DNA of 64,000 nt from Caldisericales bacterium (GTDB taxonomy: Bacteria > Caldisericota > Caldisericia > JAAYUI01): contig JAAYUI010000007.1 of assembly GCA_012517765.1 (NCBI GenBank), positions 1 through 64,000 of the forward strand, in the 5' to 3' direction. Shown here piece after piece: positions 61,203-64,000 of this stretch. Made by a program: the position numbers and the translations under genes. The notes under the pieces were generated by a model. That model was not told the origin of the DNA. It did not search any database and saw only the letters and a program-made list of their open reading frames with translations. Every line of letters starts with the position of its first letter. Position 1 is the stretch's first letter.

Positions 61203-62098
61203 GAGCTTCATACGGTACACTCCAGCTACTGGGACTAAAACCCGGCAGCTTTCCATTTAGCCCAAAAACGGCATTTTTCCTTGTTGGCGAGGAATGTTCC
61301 GGGAATTGCGCCTTTTGCGCACAATCCGCAGGTCAGAGTGGCAAACTTTCCAGGATAACCTGGCCAGAGGTGGATCCGAAGGAGGCCATCGAAAAACTCG
61401 CCTCCGTAAAGTTGGACAGGATTTGTATCCAGGCCGTGAAATCGCACCCCGCATTCAGGGAAGCCTGCGAACTTCTGCCCGAAATACAAAAAACCAACAA
61501 CGCACCGATATCTGCATCAATGCACATTGAAAATCTGGCACAGGCTGAGCTGCTTTTTGGTTTGAGATGTGACTCGGTGTCAGTTGCACTTGACTGCTCC
61601 ACAGAGGAACTATCGAAAGTCTACAAAGGAAGGGATTTGTCCAGCTCGTTCAAGCTGCTTGAAGAACTGGCAACAAAGTGGCCCGGCAAGGTGGCAACAC
61701 ATTTGATAATGGGGCTTGGGGAAACTGAAGAAGAATTGGTGGAACTAGCAAGAAAAATTATAAAAGCAGGGGCCAGCATCTCCTTGTTCGCCTTTACGCC
61801 TGTCGAAGGAACTCCGCTTGAAAACAATGCTCCGCCTGAACCAAAGCGATACAGGATGGTGCAAATCGCACTGGCACTAATCAGAAAAAACCGGAATGCA
61901 AGTTTGCACTATCAAAATGGAAAACTGGTATTTGAGGTCCTGCCAAAGCAACTTTTAAAACCTAAGGATTTTCAAAATCCCGGTTGCAGGGGATGCAACA
62001 GACCATACTACAACGAAAAACCTGGCGGTTTCATGTACAACTACCCAAACCCACCCGATCTCGATGATGCGCTTTCGATACTGCTGGAGGAAAAATGA
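61199..62098 (+). CDS. Radical SAM protein, biotin/lipoyl synthase-like
   Basis: This 299-residue protein has the radical SAM cluster motif CSGNCAFC (Cys34, Cys38, Cys41) and a BioB-like barrel (SASMHIENL, HLIMGLGETEEEL). A C-terminal CxxC segment GCRGCNRPYYNEKPGG is unlike BioB. That tail and the BioB-like core recall LipS-type radical SAM lipoate synthases, but I cannot confirm this. A lipoyl-enzyme gene (lpdA) is 17 kb away. GTG 61199 overlaps the previous stop (GTGA). The stop overlaps the next start. Confidence 0.82.
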   Translation: MRASYGTLQLLGLKPGSFPFSPKTAFFLVGEECSGNCAFCAQSAGQSGKLSRITWPEVDPKEAIEKLASVKLDRICIQAVKSHPAFREACELLPEIQKTNNAPISASMHIENLAQAELLFGLRCDSVSVALDCSTEELSKVYKGRDLSSSFKLLEELATKWPGKVATHLIMGLGETEEELVELARKIIKAGASISLFAFTPVEGTPLENNAPPEPKRYRMVQIALALIRKNRNASLHYQNGKLVFEVLPKQLLKPKDFQNPGCRGCNRPYYNEKPGGFMYNYPNPPDLDDALSILLEEK

Positions 62099-63285
62099 AA
62101 AAATATCTTGCTTTCATTATGCTGATTCCAATTGCGTTTGTTTCATGTGGCAAGGCATCGATACAAATAAGTAAAGAGCCCGACTGGAATGCCCTTAAAA
62201 TGTCAATCCTGAGGGCATCAGTTATCAACCAGTCAAATCTAGGGCAATTTGGCGAGTATGTTTCAGATACCCGCCTGACAAGCTCTGATCTGGAAAAATA
62301 TCTGGATTTCAGTGGCTCACTGAAGCCCAACTCGCCAGAGAATCTCATTAAAGCATGGCAAGGGCTAGATCAAAATCGCGACACAATCATCAAGATTGCC
62401 AAAGATTCAATCACTTTTGCAAACAATCTTAATGGCAGAGCAGAGGAAATCGCCATTTTTGCAAAAACCACCCTTCTCTTTGAAAACATCACCGTGCAAG
62501 CCGATCCCTCATTGGGACCTGGCCTTACAAGAGCAAGCATCGCAGGAAAAACAGCAGTACTTTTTGTACCTCCAATGGCTGGACAGGAGTCATTTGATTC
62601 AGCTTTTTTGAATGCAATCCTGCAAAATGCCGTTTTGGGAAAAAAATATGACATGGAATCGATTGATAAGGTGTGCCAGAATTATGATGCATCTCTTTCT
62701 CCAAGAGAACAGGTTTTTGCTGATCTTGCTTTCTCGTTGTCTACATGGATCGACAATCCTGATATGCCAACAGATCTTAGGGCATACACTTTGAAATCAA
62801 GCCTGAAATATGGGCACATATTCTCTCCACAGCTTGGCTACGGCGACATGTCGGTGATGAAAAATACCAGGCTGGAGGAGATTGTCGATCGGGCATTTGA
62901 AGATTGTTCAAACCCCAAATATTCCATATTAATTGATTCGCTTTTGAACCCTGGAAGGCTCGGAGTAAAAATTAAGGAAATTTCTGGAGGTCTTGAGATA
63001 GATGAGCTGAGTCTTTCTGGGCCATCCGAGCAGGCAGGGCTCTTGCCCGGTGACATAATTGTAGAAATGGACACCAATAAAATCACAAAAGTTTGGGAAC
63101 TTGAAAATCTCTTGTATGACAAAGCAGCAAACCAGTATGTTATAGTAAAAGTTTCAAGAGATAAGACTTTGGGTAAGGAAAAAGCAACAACTTTTGAGGA
63201 TGATCCTTCAAATTCTTCAAGATTATATCTTTTTTATCAGGTATTGGTTGCCCCAAGAAAATCCCTTCCAAATGGGGTTTACTGA
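62095..63285 (+). CDS. Lipoprotein with C-terminal PDZ domain
   Basis: This 396-residue lipoprotein has signal peptide 1-17 with lipobox FVSC (Cys18). The middle (20-290) is helical with an M48-unlike sequence, and no HExxH is seen. A PDZ domain follows (about 295-365; SGPSEQAGLLPGDIIVEMD). Without a protease domain, it may be a substrate-binding or docking factor. ATG 62095 overlaps the radical SAM stop. The 3' end overlaps that of the convergent amidotransferase by seven bases. Confidence 0.82.
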   Translation: MKKYLAFIMLIPIAFVSCGKASIQISKEPDWNALKMSILRASVINQSNLGQFGEYVSDTRLTSSDLEKYLDFSGSLKPNSPENLIKAWQGLDQNRDTIIKIAKDSITFANNLNGRAEEIAIFAKTTLLFENITVQADPSLGPGLTRASIAGKTAVLFVPPMAGQESFDSAFLNAILQNAVLGKKYDMESIDKVCQNYDASLSPREQVFADLAFSLSTWIDNPDMPTDLRAYTLKSSLKYGHIFSPQLGYGDMSVMKNTRLEEIVDRAFEDCSNPKYSILIDSLLNPGRLGVKIKEISGGLEIDELSLSGPSEQAGLLPGDIIVEMDTNKITKVWELENLLYDKAANQYVIVKVSRDKTLGKEKATTFEDDPSNSSRLYLFYQVLVAPRKSLPNGVY

Positions 63286-63971
63286 GGAGTCATGGCTCCA
63301 GATAAAGACAGTTCGATGAATTTGCCCATCAATTCTCTTCCACTCCAGAGACCAGGAACAGGGAGTTCCGGGTGAAACTGGACGCCATAAATTGGCCTGT
63401 TGTAATGTTTTATTGCAGAAATGATTGAATGTGATCCCCTTGTTTCACCATATCTGACAAAGCCTGTCGGAACCTTGGATATTGACCAATTGTGTCTCAC
63501 TGCAACAAGAAAACCCGCCCTGGGCATGTCCTGAAAAACAGGATCGTTGTTCATTTCAGTATTTGGGAGGAACATCGTGTTCCCGTGTTCGGAATGTGGA
63601 ACCATTTCACAGCTATCATCCCAAACCGAGCTTATGAGCTGGTGGCCATAGCAAAGACCCATTACCGGGCATGGAAGCTCCTCCAAAACATTCTTGTTGA
63701 GTCTCCTGAAACCTTTTGGATCACCAACATGATCGGCAGATCCGGACATAAAAACCCCTACGTCAGTACCCCTTATCGAATCGACATTAAATTCCCAAGG
63801 GGCCTCTTCTGTTTCTATGTCAGTAAACTTGAATGATAGCGATGGCAAATCAGGTCTTGTTACCCTGAGGACGCGTATGTTTTCCGGTCCGATAAAACTC
63901 TTGACCACAAGAACAAGGGAGTTCAGGTGTCTCGTTCCAAAATCAACAATCAGTATCTGGCCTTTGGGCAT
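63279..63971 (-). CDS. Class I glutamine amidotransferase (GuaA N-terminal-like)
   Basis: This protein of about 230 residues has the class I GATase fold with catalytic Cys in MGLCYGHQL (about residue 107) and the His-Glu of YGVQFHPE (about 205-207). The N-terminal VDFGTRHLNSLV resembles the GMP synthase amidotransferase domain. The usual ATP-PPase partner domain is not in this window, so it could be a stand-alone subunit or a GATase-like hydrolase. An ATG lies at 63971 and TTG at 63977. Neither has an SD; TATTAT lies six bases before the ATG, so the mRNA may be leaderless. The -35 would lie outside the window. Confidence 0.83.
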   Translation of the reverse strand: MPKGQILIVDFGTRHLNSLVLVVKSFIGPENIRVLRVTRPDLPSLSFKFTDIETEEAPWEFNVDSIRGTDVGVFMSGSADHVGDPKGFRRLNKNVLEELPCPVMGLCYGHQLISSVWDDSCEMVPHSEHGNTMFLPNTEMNNDPVFQDMPRAGFLVAVRHNWSISKVPTGFVRYGETRGSHSIISAIKHYNRPIYGVQFHPELPVPGLWSGRELMGKFIELSLSGAMTPQ

Positions 63972-64000
63972 ATTCAAATAATATGAACTTGTTTCAATAT

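Overview
The window (about 44% GC by eye) is a densely packed bacterial chromosome segment. Taxonomy cannot be fixed from sequence alone. DivIVA, SLH-like modules, many copper-amine-oxidase-type 'stalk' domains, PEGA and cohesin domains, and no lipopolysaccharide genes suggest a Firmicutes-like or deep-branching, possibly thermophilic or anaerobic, lineage. I saw no phage genes, insertion sequences or CRISPR array.

Layout. 1-3089: 3'-truncated RHS/YD-repeat surface protein (minus), read from its own promoter. 3339-5100: two tandem stalk-domain/thioredoxin fusions (minus). 5237-7958: plus-strand operon of a NIF3-like protein, an ABC ATPase with most catalytic motifs replaced, a half-length permease and a PspC protein. 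7968-9463: methylglyoxal synthase, a TIM-barrel isomerase-like protein and tRNA-Ala(CGC) (minus). 9565-10692: lipoprotein, convergent with lspA and divIVA. 11904-25104: large minus-strand peptide ABC importer locus with three binding proteins, two permease pairs and one ATPase pair; a strong hairpin follows each binding-protein gene. 25199-31037: murD-ftsW-murG-murC-murB with overlapping genes, upstream of the transporter. 31271-44660: plus strand, with a secreted propeller protein (probable ATT start), gamma-carbonic anhydrase-like protein, NCS2 permease, UPF0173 hydrolase, a 1042-residue stalk protein, Ycf45/R3H ATPase, proS, a GT2 glycosyltransferase, lpdA and a small membrane protein. 44695-50216: nitronate monooxygenase-like enzyme, AlkD-like repair protein, DUF486, a PQQ-propeller/stalk protein, DUF4405 and GNAT. 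50223-55433: minus-strand operon of two membrane-anchored PEGA/propeller proteins and selD. 55489-63285: plus-strand PH-like membrane proteins, a 6S-like RNA, DUF948/YtxH, AI-2E, HAD, cohesin/stalk, radical SAM and PDZ lipoprotein genes. 63279-63971: glutamine amidotransferase (minus).

Main discoveries. (1) selD is itself a selenoprotein gene. An in-frame UGA at 51201-51203 sits in the conserved active-site motif and is followed by a SECIS-like hairpin. Conventional ORF calling loses the first 29 codons. (2) A roughly 175-nt RNA at 56556-56730 has a consensus promoter and a 6S-like fold. (3) The ABC ATPase at 6014 has lost the signature glycines, the Walker B Asp, the catalytic Glu and the H-loop His, and is paired with a half permease. 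(4) Two substrate-binding proteins carry N-terminal SLH-like modules in place of lipid anchors. (5) Possible ATT start codons and leaderless mRNAs.

How the genes fit together. Much of the window serves the cell envelope: peptidoglycan precursor synthesis, septum placement (DivIVA), lipoprotein maturation (LspA), peptide uptake, and a large set of exported scaffold, propeller and stalk proteins. The rest is scattered metabolism, translation and selenium metabolism.
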